From JALYUA01 sp038329555 (GTDB lineage: Bacteria > Acidobacteriota > Thermoanaerobaculia > UBA5066 > Gp7-AA6): 27,030 bases of DNA. Below the pieces are notes generated by a model. That model had not been told where the DNA came from. It made no database searches and worked only from the letters and a program-made list of their open reading frames with translations. The position numbers and the translations under genes are program-made. The stretch lies in assembly GCA_038329555.1 (NCBI GenBank), contig JBBQNC010000019.1, positions 1 through 27,030 of the forward strand, read 5' to 3'. Below, piece after piece: positions 16,506 to 26,911 of the stretch (position 1 is its first letter; each line of letters begins with the position of its first letter).

Positions 16506-18444
16506 ATGAACACAATCGCGCCGCGTTCCGCCGGACTCTTCCGGACCCTGTCGCTCCTCTGGACCCTCCCGCTCCTCTGGACCCTCCCGCTTCGCTTTGC
16601 CCCTCCCCTCCTGGCGGCCTTCGTGCCCGCGCTCGGGTTTCCCGGCTTCGCGTCGGGGGCGGCGTTGGCCACGGCCCCCGACGTCGTTGGCTTCCGGGGA
16701 GCCGCCCGGGACGGGACGTTCCCCGGGGGTCTCCCGCACCGGCGCCCCGCGGCCGTCTGGACCTTTCGGACGGAAGGCGCCGTGCACGGCTCGCCGATCT
16801 GGGTGAACGGGCTCGTGATCGCCGGCAGCGGCGACGGGAACCTCTACGCGATCGACGGCGCGAGCGGGGCGGAGCGCTGGCGCTTCCGGACGGGGGGCGC
16901 CGTCGACGGCCCCGCCGCCTACGCGGCCGGCAACGTCGTGGCCGAGAGCCGGGACGGTTTTCTCCACGCCGTCGACGCCCGCACGGGCAAGGAGCGCTGG
17001 AAGGTGGCGCTCGGCGCCGAGATGCCGTTCAAGTGGGGATGGGACTTCTTCCTCTCCGCGCCCGCGGTCGCGGGAACGCGCCTCTTCGTCGGCTCGGGAA
17101 GCGGCGAGGTCCTCGCCGTCGACGCGGCGACCGGGAGGGTCGCGTGGCGCTTCCCGACGGGCGGCCGCGTGCGCTCCTCGCCGACGGTGGCCGAGGGCGT
17201 CGTTTACGTCGGAAGCTGCGACGGACATCTCTACGCCATCGACGCGGCGAGCGGTGCGCTGCGCTGGAAGTTCGCGACGCAGGGCGTCTCGATCGACCTC
17301 GAGGATGCGGGATACGACCGGCGGTCGGTGCAGAGCTCTCCCGCCGTCACGGCGGATCGTCGTCATCGGCTGCCGCGACGGCCGTCTCTACGGCGTCGAC
17401 CGCGCCACGGGGAAGGAGCGCTGGAACTTCGACCACCAGATCAGCTGGGTGGTCGGATCGCCGGCGATCGCCGGCGACCGCGCGATCGTGGGGTCCTCGG
17501 ACGGACGGTTCGTGCATGCCGTGGAGCTCGCGACGGGGAAGGAGCTCTGGCGCCACCGCACCGACTCGAACGCGCTCTCTTCCCCCGCGCGCGCGGGAGA
17601 CGTCGTCGTCCTGGGCGACGCGAGCGGCGCCGTGTTCGCGTTCGATGTGGCCACCGGGCGCGAGCTCTGGCGCTTCCTGACCGGAGACACCGTCCACGCG
17701 ACGCCGCTCGTCCGGGACGGACGGATCTACGTGGGGAGCGACGACGGCAGGATCCACGCGCTGGCGGGCGACCTCTCGGCGGCGCCGGCGCACAAGGCGT
17801 TTCGGGCCGTTTACTACGACGCGCGCGTCCCGTACAAATCCTACGAGGGGGACCGGGAGCTCCGCGATGCGCTCGAGGCCGAGAGCTTCCAGTGGGTGAC
17901 TCTGCGCGACGTTGCCGACTTCCTGAAGGCCCGCATCGGCGACCGGGCGCCGAGCGTGATCGTCTTCGCGACGGACAGTGTCCCGGCGGCGATCGTGGAC
18001 GAGAGCGCGGCGGAGGGCGCCCTCGTGCGCCGGTACCTCGACGCGGGAGGAAAGGTCGTGTGGCTCGGCGGAGTTCCCTTCCTGATCACGTTCGATCCCG
18101 CGACCAACCTGATGACGGAGATGAAGCCCGCGGACATCGGGCGGCCGAAGAAGCTCCTCGGCATCGAGGCGGACAGCGTCTTTGAAGGGGAGTGCCGGGC
18201 GGAGGCGACGGAGCTCGGGCGCCGGTGGGGGCTTCCGGGCGGATGGTGGGTGGGCCAGGCCCCGATTGCGAATCCGCCGAAGGGGATGGAGATCCTCGCG
18301 CGCGACGAGCACGGGCATGCGGCGGCGTGGGTCCAGAAATTCGGCGGGTCCGAAGGCACGGGCCTCGTCGGATACTGGGGCCGGGAGCGGCGCGTCCCGG
18401 ATCCGCGCGTCGTGCGGGCGCTCGCGGAGTACGGGCTGCCCTGA
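16506..18444 (+). CDS. Exported eight-bladed PQQ-like beta-propeller with amidotransferase-like C-terminal domain, one frameshift
   Basis: Read from ATG 16506 in one frame to about 17354 (283 residues), then from about 17356 in the next frame to TGA 18444 (362 residues), giving about 645 residues. After a signal peptide there are eight PQQ/BamB-type blades, each with a GSxDGxLYAIDxxTGxxxW-like motif: four before and four after the break. Blade 4 ends at VQSSPAVTA and blade 5 begins directly with IVVIGCRDGRLYGVD, so one extra or two missing bases near 17350-17358 explain the break. The final 190 residues (FRAVYYDARVPYKSY, then VVWLGGVPF, EILARDEHGHAAAWV, GTGLVGYWG) look like a ThuA/class-I-amidotransferase-type fold. 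The function is unknown; such propellers bind proteins or cofactors in the periplasm. It may be a sequencing error, programmed shift or early pseudogene; codon use is normal on both sides. Confidence 0.82.
16554..16589 (+). repeat. 18-bp tandem duplication inside a signal peptide
   Basis: CTCCTCTGGACCCTCCCG occurs twice without a gap (16554-16571, 16572-16589), duplicating LLWTLP in the hydrophobic core of the propeller protein's signal peptide. A third, degenerate copy may precede it (CCGGACCCTGTCG). It is probably replication slippage. Confidence 0.9.
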
Positions 18445-18487
18445 TCGACGGGGGAGGACCCCCGAGACGGCCCGCGCGCCGTCCGGA

Positions 18488-18542
18488 CCGGATCTTGCAA
18501 TCTCGGACGCCGAGTTCCAGGCGTCCGAAACACAAGATCCGG
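18488..18542 (+). promoter_or_regulatory. Nested perfect hairpin in front of the catalase gene
   Basis: The outer arms CCGGATCTTG (18488-18497) and CAAGATCCGG (18533-18542) match over 10 of 10 bases. Inside them CGGACGCC (18504-18511) and GGCGTCCG (18520-18527) match over 8 of 8, with loop GAGTTCCA. The right outer arm ends in the GG of the catalase Shine-Dalgarno GGAG (18541-18544), 12 bp before the ATG. Folding in RNA could hide this site; in DNA it could be an operator or a terminator for the propeller gene 43 bp upstream. There is no T-run, which argues against a simple terminator. Confidence 0.65.
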
Positions 18543-18553
18543 AGACATGATCC

Positions 18554-20863
<2,310 letters not shown>

Positions 20864-20880
20864 GAGGGGAGTGAAGAAAA

Positions 20881-20909
20881 AAGCGCGGGCGGTTGAACCG
20901 CCCGCGCTT
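20881..20909. terminator. Bidirectional rho-independent terminator between catalase and ferritin-like genes
   Basis: AAGCGCGGGCGG and CCGCCCGCGCTT form a perfect 12-bp stem around a five-base TTGAA loop. On the minus strand the stem runs straight into a run of T (TTTTTTCTTC, from 20880 down), the classical signal, so it should end the ferritin-like transcript. On the plus strand the tail is ATTGTTG, weaker but usable for the catalase transcript, whose stop codon is 18 bp away. Confidence 0.88.
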
Positions 20910-20920
20910 ATTGTTGTGAG

Positions 20921-20941
20921 TTCTGAGTTCTGAGTTCTGAG
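20921..20941 (+). repeat. Triple 7-bp tandem repeat TTCTGAG
   Basis: TTCTGAG occurs three times in a row, followed by TTTTTGAGG. It sits between the bidirectional terminator and the stop codon of the ferritin-like gene. It is probably a slippage product. Confidence 0.85.
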
Positions 20942-20956
20942 TTTTTGAGGTAACCC

Positions 20957-21640
20957 TCAAGCCCGGCGCTGGTTCGAAGGGCCACGGCCGCGCGTGCCTG
21001 GCGCGCTGACGCCCCCGCGCTTCTTCCCGTTATCCTTTTCGGATCCCTTCTCCTTGCCCTTGCGCTCTTCGGCGACTTCCGCCTCTTCCATCGCGGTCTT
21101 CACGTCGCGTTCCTCTTCGGGCGGCGGAAGCACGGCGGGCAGTCCGAGCGAGTCGAGCCAGAGCTCCCGAGTCCAGCCCTTCGTGTGGTACAGGTGCTCG
21201 TCCTCCTCGTCTTCGACCTTGTCGTAGGCGTCCTTGAGGGTGCTCTTGAGCTCTCCGGTCGCCTTCTTGGCGACCTCGCCGATCAGCTCCCAGTTCATGT
21301 GGTCCTTGGTCTCGGCGTCGACGACGCACTCGGCCGCCACGAGCTGAGCGGCGTCTCCTCCCGCGTCCCGCAGGGCGTTTTCCATCGCGGCGACGAGGCT
21401 CTTGCCCTTTTCGTGCACGATCCGGCGGCCAGGGGTCTGCTTCTCCGCGTCGAGGCCGAGGGTCTCGAAGACCTCCTGGAGCACGCGCACGTGCTCCTTC
21501 GTCTGCTTGCCGTACTTCTTCCACTCTTCCTTCAGCTCGTCGTTCTGGGCGCAGGCCACCGCGGCGCGGTAGACCTCGACCCCTCCGAGCTCCGTCTCGA
21601 GCGCCTGATATAGGAGCTCCTCCACCTGCTTCTTTTCCAT
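20957..21640 (-). CDS. Ferritin-like domain protein
   Basis: A 227-residue, probably cytosolic protein. AAGGAGAGG seven bases before the ATG fixes the start at 21640; the open frame upstream to 23332 is only the antisense of other coding sequence. The first 155 residues are predicted helices with possible metal ligands spaced as in a ferritin-like four-helix bundle: E15 and E22 (ALETELGGVEVY), E49-H50, E104, E110 and H114 (AAECVVDAETKDHMNWE), E145, H149 and H152 (EDEEDEHLYH). Such proteins bind a di-iron centre and protect against iron-driven oxidative damage, but ligand assignment is by inspection. The last 55 residues are charged, Lys/Glu then Gly/Arg-rich, and likely disordered; the basic end could bind DNA as Dps tails do. 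The gene converges on the catalase gene, fitting a shared role in oxidative stress. Confidence 0.85.
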   Translation of the reverse strand: MEKKQVEELLYQALETELGGVEVYRAAVACAQNDELKEEWKKYGKQTKEHVRVLQEVFETLGLDAEKQTPGRRIVHEKGKSLVAAMENALRDAGGDAAQLVAAECVVDAETKDHMNWELIGEVAKKATGELKSTLKDAYDKVEDEEDEHLYHTKGWTRELWLDSLGLPAVLPPPEEERDVKTAMEEAEVAEERKGKEKGSEKDNGKKRGGVSAPGTRGRGPSNQRRA

Positions 21641-21694
21641 GTTTCCTCTCCTTCCGGACGCCCGCGGTTCCGGGGCGTCATGAACAACTGCCGC

Positions 21695-21721
21695 GCAACT
21701 TCCTACGGGATTGCAACTTCC
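21695..21721 (-). promoter_or_regulatory. Direct repeat GGAAGTTGC upstream of the ferritin-like gene
   Basis: On the minus strand GGAAGTTGC occurs at 21721-21713 and 21703-21695, 18 bp apart, 55-80 bp before the ATG at 21640. Two equal half-sites near a promoter may be a regulator-binding site. No clear -35/-10 pair was found. Confidence 0.3.
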
Positions 21722-21734
21722 GTTCCGAAGACGA

Positions 21735-21752
21735 CCGGGGCCGGTGCCCCGG
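21735..21752 (-). terminator. Possible terminator hairpin of the giant surface protein gene
   Basis: CCGGGGC and GCCCCGG pair around the loop CGGT, 14 bp beyond the stop codon of the minus-strand giant gene. The following bases TCGTCTTCGG are only moderately T-rich, so it may be rho-dependent or inactive. Confidence 0.4.
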
Positions 21753-21765
21753 GGCTCGGGGCGCC

Positions 21766-24700
21766 TCAGCGCGTTCGGTGCAGGGTCAGAAGGGCGCCGG
21801 CCGCGAGGAGAAGGGCGAGGAAGGCCAGGACGGCCGGTGACAGGACGGGGATCCCGTTGACGGACCCCAGGCTGACCGTGACGGTGAAGGCGTCGTTCGG
21901 TGGGACCGGATCCGGCTCGTTGCCGTCGACTTGCGCCGTGTTCGCGACGGCGCCGGGGCTCGTGGCGCGGACGGACAGGGCGATCGTGGCCGAGGCGCCG
22001 GGGGCGAGGGTCCCGAGCGTGCAGATAACCGTCGTGGTCCCGCTGCACGTCCCCTGCGAAGGGATCGCGGAGACGAACTGGAGGCCCGGCGCGAGCGTGT
22101 CGGTGACCGTGACGCCCGTCGCGGTGGCCGGCCCGCCATTGGCGGCGGTGATCGTGTAGGTCACCGCGAAGGGATCTCCCGGCGCGACCGCGGCCGTCTT
22201 GACGACGGAGAGATCGGCATCCGTTGCGGACGGCGTCTGAGTCACGGGCGGCGTGGACGTCGGCGTGGCGCTCGGGCTGGCGGTGGCGGTGGCGGTCACG
22301 GTCGAAGTCGGGGTCGGCGTCGCCGTCAGGGTGGGGGTCGCCGTGAAGGTCGTCGTGGGCGTGGCGGTCAGCGTGGGCGTGGCCGTGAATGTGGCCGTCG
22401 GCGTGGCCGTGATGGTGGGCGTCGCCGTGAAGGTGGCCGTCGGCGTGGCCGTGATGGTGGGCGTCGCGGTGAACGTGGCCGTCGGTGTGGCCGTGATGGT
22501 GGGCGTCGCGGTGAACGTGGCCGTCGGCGTGGCCGTGATGGTGGGCGTCGCGGTGAACGTGGCCGTCGGCGTGGCCGTCATCGTGGGAGTCGGCGTGAAG
22601 GTCGGAGTCGGCGACGGGGTCTGCGTAAAGGTGGGAGTCGGCGACGGCGTCTGGGTGAAAGTGGGAGTCGGCGTGAACGTCGGCGTCGGAGTCGGGGTCG
22701 CGGTGAACGTGGGCGTGTCGGTCGGAGTCGGCGTCGGGGGCGGATTCACTACGAGCGTCGCGCCGGCGGCGGGCGCCGTGCCGGCGTTCGCCGTCGAGAT
22801 CGGTCCGGTGCTGTTCGGGTAGGACGCAGGCGCTGCGGACGTGACGTTGACGGTGACGGAGCATCCGCTCGAGGCTGGGACGACGCCGCCCGTCAGAGAG
22901 ACGAAGCCGCCGCCGTCCGACGCCGTCGCGACCCCCGCGCCGCACGTGGTCGCCGGGGAGGCGGGAGTGGCGTTGACGAGCCCCGGGGGATAGGTGTCCG
23001 TGAACGAGACCCCCGTGACGGCCCCCGGGTTGGGATTGGCGATGGCGATCGTGAGCTGGGAGACGCCTCCGATCAAGATCGGATTGGGCGAGAACCCCTT
23101 GGCCGCCGTCAGCACGGCGTTGGCGACGGTCAGGTTCGCGCTCGCCGGGGCCGCGTTCGCTCCGGCTTCCAGGGTTGACACGTCGCCCGCGTTGACCGTG
23201 TTCGTGTAGACGGCGGGCAGGAGGGACTGGACCTGCACGGTGACGGTGCAGCTTCCCGACGCCGGGACGGTTCCGGCGGCGAGCGCCACTGTCGTGCCGT
23301 TCGCCGCGGCCGTCACGGAGCCCGCTCCGCACGTGGTCGCTCCGCCGGGAGTGGCCGTGTTGGTCAGGCCCGCCGGCAGCGAGTCGGTGAAAGCGGCAGA
23401 AGTCAGAGCGACGGCGTTCGGATTCGTGACCGTGATCGTCAGCGTCGAGGGGGCGCCGGTCGCGACGCTCGACGGCGAGAAGGCCTTCGCGACGGTCGGA
23501 GGCGAAAGGACGGTCAGGGTTCCCGAAGCGGGGGCGGCGTTCGCGCCGGCGTTCGTCGTCGTCACGGATCCCGCCGCGAGCGTGTTGGTGTACGCGCCCG
23601 CCAGCGCGGCTTTGACGTTCACCGTGACGCGGCAGTTACCCGACGCCGGAATCGTGGCGCCCGAGAGGGAGAACGTCGTGCTGTTGGCCGCCGCGACCAC
23701 GGACCCGCCGGCGCACGTCGTGGCCCCCGCCGGCGCGGCCGTCGTCGTGACGCCCGCGGGCAGCGAGTCCGTGAACGCCGCGCCCGTGAGGGCGACGACG
23801 TTCGAGTTCGAGATCGTGACCCGGAGCTGAGAGGTGACGCCCTGGCCGACCGTGCTCGGGATGAACATCTTCACCACGGTCGGAGGGTTGCGGACGGAGA
23901 GCGTGGCGGTAGCCGGGTTCGGGTTCGTGACCCCCTCCGCGTCGACGAGAGAGCCCGCGGGGATCGTATTCGTGTACAGCCCCGGCGTCGCGGACGTGAC
24001 GTTCACGACGACCTGACAGGTCGAGCTCGCGGGGATCGTACCGGCCGCGAGAGACACCGTGCCCGTACCGGCCACGGCCGTCACGGTTCCTCCGCCGCAC
24101 GTCGTCGACGCGGTCGGCGCGGCCGCGATCGTCACGTTCACGGGGAGCGTATCGGTGAAGCTGACATTGGTCAGCGGCGCGACATTCGAGTTGTAGAGGA
24201 CGATCGTGAGCGTCGAGACGCCGCCCGTCCCGATGGCGGTCGGCGAGAAGCTCTTTCCGAGCCCGGCGCCGGGCAGGACGGTGAGCGTCGCGCTCGCGGC
24301 CGAAGTGTTGGTCGCCCCCTGGGAGCTCGATATGGCTCCAATGGGAAGCGTGTTCGTGAGATTGCCCTGCTGGAAGGAAGTCACGTTCACGGAGACGCTG
24401 CAGGTCGCGTTGGCGGCGATGGCGGCGCCCGAGATCGAAAAAACGCCGCCGCTCGGCGCCGCCCCGACGGACCCGCCGGCGCACGTTGTGCTCGCGGCGG
24501 GGACCGCCGCGAGAATCATTCCGGCGGGAAGGGTGTCCGAGAGCGCCACGCCCGAAAGGGCGGTCGCCGTCAGGTTCGTCAACGAGACCGTCAACGTCGA
24601 CGTGCCTCCGCCGGGGATCGACACGGGCGAAAAGCTCTTGTTCAGCGAGACCGTGAGCGGGGTCTTCGTCAGCGTCGCGGAGGCGGCCGCCACGTTCCGG

Positions 24701-26763
24701 ATTCCCTCGTTGTTCGTGAGCGCGTTGATCGGGATCGTGTTGACGGAGGCCGTCGCCGTGCTGGAGGTGACGTCGACGACGACGACGCAGGTTCCGGGCG
24801 TGGCGCCGACGGCGGCCGGAATGGTCGCGCCGGCGAGCGAGACCGATCCCGATCCCGCCACCGCGGTCACGGACCCGCCGGGGCAGGTCGTCGAGGCGTT
24901 CGGGGGCGACGCGATCGTGGTCAACTGCGCGCCGACCGGCAGGTTGTCGGTGAGCGCCGCGTTCGTCAGCGGCGTGAAGAGGTTGTTCGTGATCGTGATC
25001 GTCAGCGTGGAGCGGCCTCCGCTCGCGATGCTGGCCGGGGAAAACGCCTTCGCGATCGAGGCCCCCGCGGTGACGGTCAGGTTCGCGCTCGCCGCCGCCG
25101 AGTTCGTCACCCCCTGCGTGTTCGTCAGCGAGTTGGCGGGGATCGTGTTGGTCCGCACACCCGGAATCGAGGAGGTGACGCGCGCCATGAAGGTGCAGCT
25201 GCCGCTCGCGGGAATCGTCGCTCCGGAGATGGCGATCGACGACGAGCCGGGAACGGCGCTGACGCTCCCGCCGGCGCACGTCGTGGACGGAACCGGAGCC
25301 GCCGCCACGGTCACGTTCGCGGGCAGGTTGTCCGTCAACGCGGCGCCGGTGAGGGGGCTCGCGAACGCGTTCGTCAGCGTGACCGTGAGCGCGGACGTCG
25401 CCCCTGCGGCGATGGAGGCCGGCGCGAAGGCCTTCGTGACGCTCCCTCCGGTCGTCACGGTGAGAACGGCCGTGGCCTGAGCCGCATTCGTGCGGGCCTG
25501 ATCGTTCGTCAGCTGGTTCGCGAGGATCCGGTTGGTCACGGCTCCCAGCGTCGTCGAGGTGACTCGGGCGCTGAAGGTGCACGAACCGAGCGTCGATCCG
25601 GACGGCGCGGGAACGGTCGCTCCGGACAGCGCGAAGGAGCTGGCGCCCACGACCGCCGTGACGGTCCCCACCGCGCAGGTCGTCGAGGCGCTGGGCGGGT
25701 TCGCGACGGTCACGCCGGCGGGCAGGGGATCGGTGAGTGCGGTGTTCGTGAGGGCGGTCGCGCTGCCGTTCGTGATCGTCACCGTGAGAAGCGACGACGT
25801 TCCCGTCGGCATCGACGCCGGCGCGAACGCCTTGGTGACGACGGCTCCCGTCTGCACGGTCAGGTTCCCGGAGAACGCCGCCGTGTTCGTCACCCCCTGA
25901 TCCGTGGTGATCGCGCCGACCGGAATGGTGTTCGTGAAGGTCCCGTTCGTCGTCGCGGTGACGTTCGCGGTCAGGATGCAGAAGCTCGCCGCCGGGACCG
26001 TCCCGCCGGAGAATGCGATCGACCCTGCTCCCGCCACCGCGGAGATGGAAGCGCCCGCGCACGTCGTCGATGCGGACGGCGGGCTCGCGAGGGTGATGGC
26101 GGCGGGGAAGTTGTCCGTGAAGGAGACGCCGGTCAACGGAACGGCGTTCGAGTTGTCGAGCCGGATCGTCATCGTCGAAACGGCTCCTCCGGGAATCGTG
26201 GTGGGAGCGAACGTCTTCGTCCCCGTGGGCCTCACCACGGCCGAGACCGAGAGCGTCGCGCTCGCAGGCGTGTTGTTGGTGTCTCCCTCGTTGGTCACGA
26301 GCGCGCTCGCCGGAATCGTGTCGATGTGGTTGCCGGCGACGGTCGACGTCACGTCGACCTGGAACGTGCAGCTGCCGGGCGTCGAGCCGACCTGCGCGGG
26401 AATCATGGCGCCGGAGATCCCGACCGTCGTTCCCCCCGGGGCCGCCGAGACGGATCCCCCGGCGCACGTCGTCGAGGCATTCGGAGGAGTCTCGACGAAG
26501 ACCCCGGCCGGCAGGTTGTCGGTGACGGCGGCGCCAGTCAGGGGCGTGAAGGCGTCGTTGAAGAAGAAGATCGTGAGGGTCGATGTCCCGCCCTGGACGA
26601 CCGAGGTGGGCGTGAAGCTCTTGTTCAAGGACGCGCCGCCCAGGAGACGGCCCGCGACGAGAAGGCCCCCGAGCGAGGCCAGGAGCGATCGGGCGAGGGG
26701 GGGGCCCCACGAGCCTCGCCTCCGCCCTGTCCGGGCGAATCTGTCCGGGAAAATCGGCGACAT
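21766..26763 (-). CDS. Giant exported surface protein: ten Cys-paired repeats, Thr/Pro stalk, DUF11-like domain, CTERM-like tail
   Basis: About 1,665 residues. M at 26763 is preferred over the ATG at 26883 because the extra 40 residues read like non-coding sequence, while 26763 gives an Arg-rich, hydrophobic signal (SLLASLGGLLVAGRLLGG); its ribosome-binding site is weak. Ten repeats of about 129 residues follow (DNA about 26634 to 22750), each with KxFxPxxxxxGxxSxLTI, an A/TDxLPxG-like strand, TTCxGG, a second Cys, a VNVTS-like strand and TNTIPxxxL. Every repeat keeps both Cys. A linker of about 178 residues is built of TPTxTATPTATFTA-type units (DNA about 22215-22750), then one DUF11-like domain (DADLSVVKTAAVAPGD, VTVTDTLAPGLQFVS) and a tail IPVLSPAVLAFLALLLAAGA ending HRTR, a PEP/IPTL-CTERM-like signal. 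DUF11-type repeats form long outer-surface stalks. The role (adhesion, sheath, matrix) is inferred. It is divergent from the gene at 26912. Confidence 0.9.
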   Translation of the reverse strand: MSPIFPDRFARTGRRRGSWGPPLARSLLASLGGLLVAGRLLGGASLNKSFTPTSVVQGGTSTLTIFFFNDAFTPLTGAAVTDNLPAGVFVETPPNASTTCAGGSVSAAPGGTTVGISGAMIPAQVGSTPGSCTFQVDVTSTVAGNHIDTIPASALVTNEGDTNNTPASATLSVSAVVRPTGTKTFAPTTIPGGAVSTMTIRLDNSNAVPLTGVSFTDNFPAAITLASPPSASTTCAGASISAVAGAGSIAFSGGTVPAASFCILTANVTATTNGTFTNTIPVGAITTDQGVTNTAAFSGNLTVQTGAVVTKAFAPASMPTGTSSLLTVTITNGSATALTNTALTDPLPAGVTVANPPSASTTCAVGTVTAVVGASSFALSGATVPAPSGSTLGSCTFSARVTSTTLGAVTNRILANQLTNDQARTNAAQATAVLTVTTGGSVTKAFAPASIAAGATSALTVTLTNAFASPLTGAALTDNLPANVTVAAAPVPSTTCAGGSVSAVPGSSSIAISGATIPASGSCTFMARVTSSIPGVRTNTIPANSLTNTQGVTNSAAASANLTVTAGASIAKAFSPASIASGGRSTLTITITNNLFTPLTNAALTDNLPVGAQLTTIASPPNASTTCPGGSVTAVAGSGSVSLAGATIPAAVGATPGTCVVVVDVTSSTATASVNTIPINALTNNEGIRNVAAASATLTKTPLTVSLNKSFSPVSIPGGGTSTLTVSLTNLTATALSGVALSDTLPAGMILAAVPAASTTCAGGSVGAAPSGGVFSISGAAIAANATCSVSVNVTSFQQGNLTNTLPIGAISSSQGATNTSAASATLTVLPGAGLGKSFSPTAIGTGGVSTLTIVLYNSNVAPLTNVSFTDTLPVNVTIAAAPTASTTCGGGTVTAVAGTGTVSLAAGTIPASSTCQVVVNVTSATPGLYTNTIPAGSLVDAEGVTNPNPATATLSVRNPPTVVKMFIPSTVGQGVTSQLRVTISNSNVVALTGAAFTDSLPAGVTTTAAPAGATTCAGGSVVAAANSTTFSLSGATIPASGNCRVTVNVKAALAGAYTNTLAAGSVTTTNAGANAAPASGTLTVLSPPTVAKAFSPSSVATGAPSTLTITVTNPNAVALTSAAFTDSLPAGLTNTATPGGATTCGAGSVTAAANGTTVALAAGTVPASGSCTVTVQVQSLLPAVYTNTVNAGDVSTLEAGANAAPASANLTVANAVLTAAKGFSPNPILIGGVSQLTIAIANPNPGAVTGVSFTDTYPPGLVNATPASPATTCGAGVATASDGGGFVSLTGGVVPASSGCSVTVNVTSAAPASYPNSTGPISTANAGTAPAAGATLVVNPPPTPTPTDTPTFTATPTPTPTFTPTPTFTQTPSPTPTFTQTPSPTPTFTPTPTMTATPTATFTATPTITATPTATFTATPTITATPTATFTATPTITATPTATFTATPTITATPTATFTATPTLTATPTTTFTATPTLTATPTPTSTVTATATASPSATPTSTPPVTQTPSATDADLSVVKTAAVAPGDPFAVTYTITAANGGPATATGVTVTDTLAPGLQFVSAIPSQGTCSGTTTVICTLGTLAPGASATIALSVRATSPGAVANTAQVDGNEPDPVPPNDAFTVTVSLGSVNGIPVLSPAVLAFLALLLAAGALLTLHRTR
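22325..22618 (-). repeat. 42-bp minisatellite coding the Thr/Pro stalk
   Basis: Seven units of exactly 42 bp (14 codons) lie head to tail; the four at 22409-22576 are nearly identical and the outer three have diverged. Each encodes a TPTITATPTATFTA-like block. Shorter 30-bp units (TPTFTQTPSP) follow at about 22619-22690. The array stays in frame, so gain or loss of a unit would change stalk length by 14 residues. Confidence 0.9.
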
Positions 26764-26911
26764 GGGACCCGCTTCCGAGAATTTGGACCCGCCGAGGCAG
26801 TTTGAGTTCTGGTACCAGTCTAACGCCGAATCGCCCGCCGCTGGCACGCAAACGGCTACAAAAGTTTTAATGCTCGTTTCCATCGACCGAGCGCATCAGG
26901 AGGGAGGACGA
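26764..26911. other. Divergent intergenic region, relatively AT-rich patch
   Basis: These 148 bp separate the giant surface protein gene (minus) from the gene at 26912 (plus) and should hold both promoters. The patch TACAAAAGTTTTAATG (26856-26871) is the only AT-rich stretch. I could not fit a convincing -35/-10 pair on either strand. Confidence 0.45.

Noticed and set aside
15215..17366. Minus-strand Arg-rich open frames over the HTH-TPR and propeller region
   Set aside because: They overlap two well-supported genes in other frames and have low-complexity products.
22325..22618. Possible CRISPR array
   Set aside because: Units adjoin without unique spacers, stay in frame and encode Thr/Pro blocks; this is a coding minisatellite.
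20957..23332. A 791-residue version of the ferritin-like protein
   Set aside because: The first 560 residues are an out-of-frame reading of the giant gene. The real start at 21640 has a strong ribosome-binding site.
22253..25900. Plus-strand open frames with Val/Gly/Ala-rich repeats
   Set aside because: They are the complement of the repeat and stalk regions of the giant surface protein, with no ribosome-binding sites or signals of their own.
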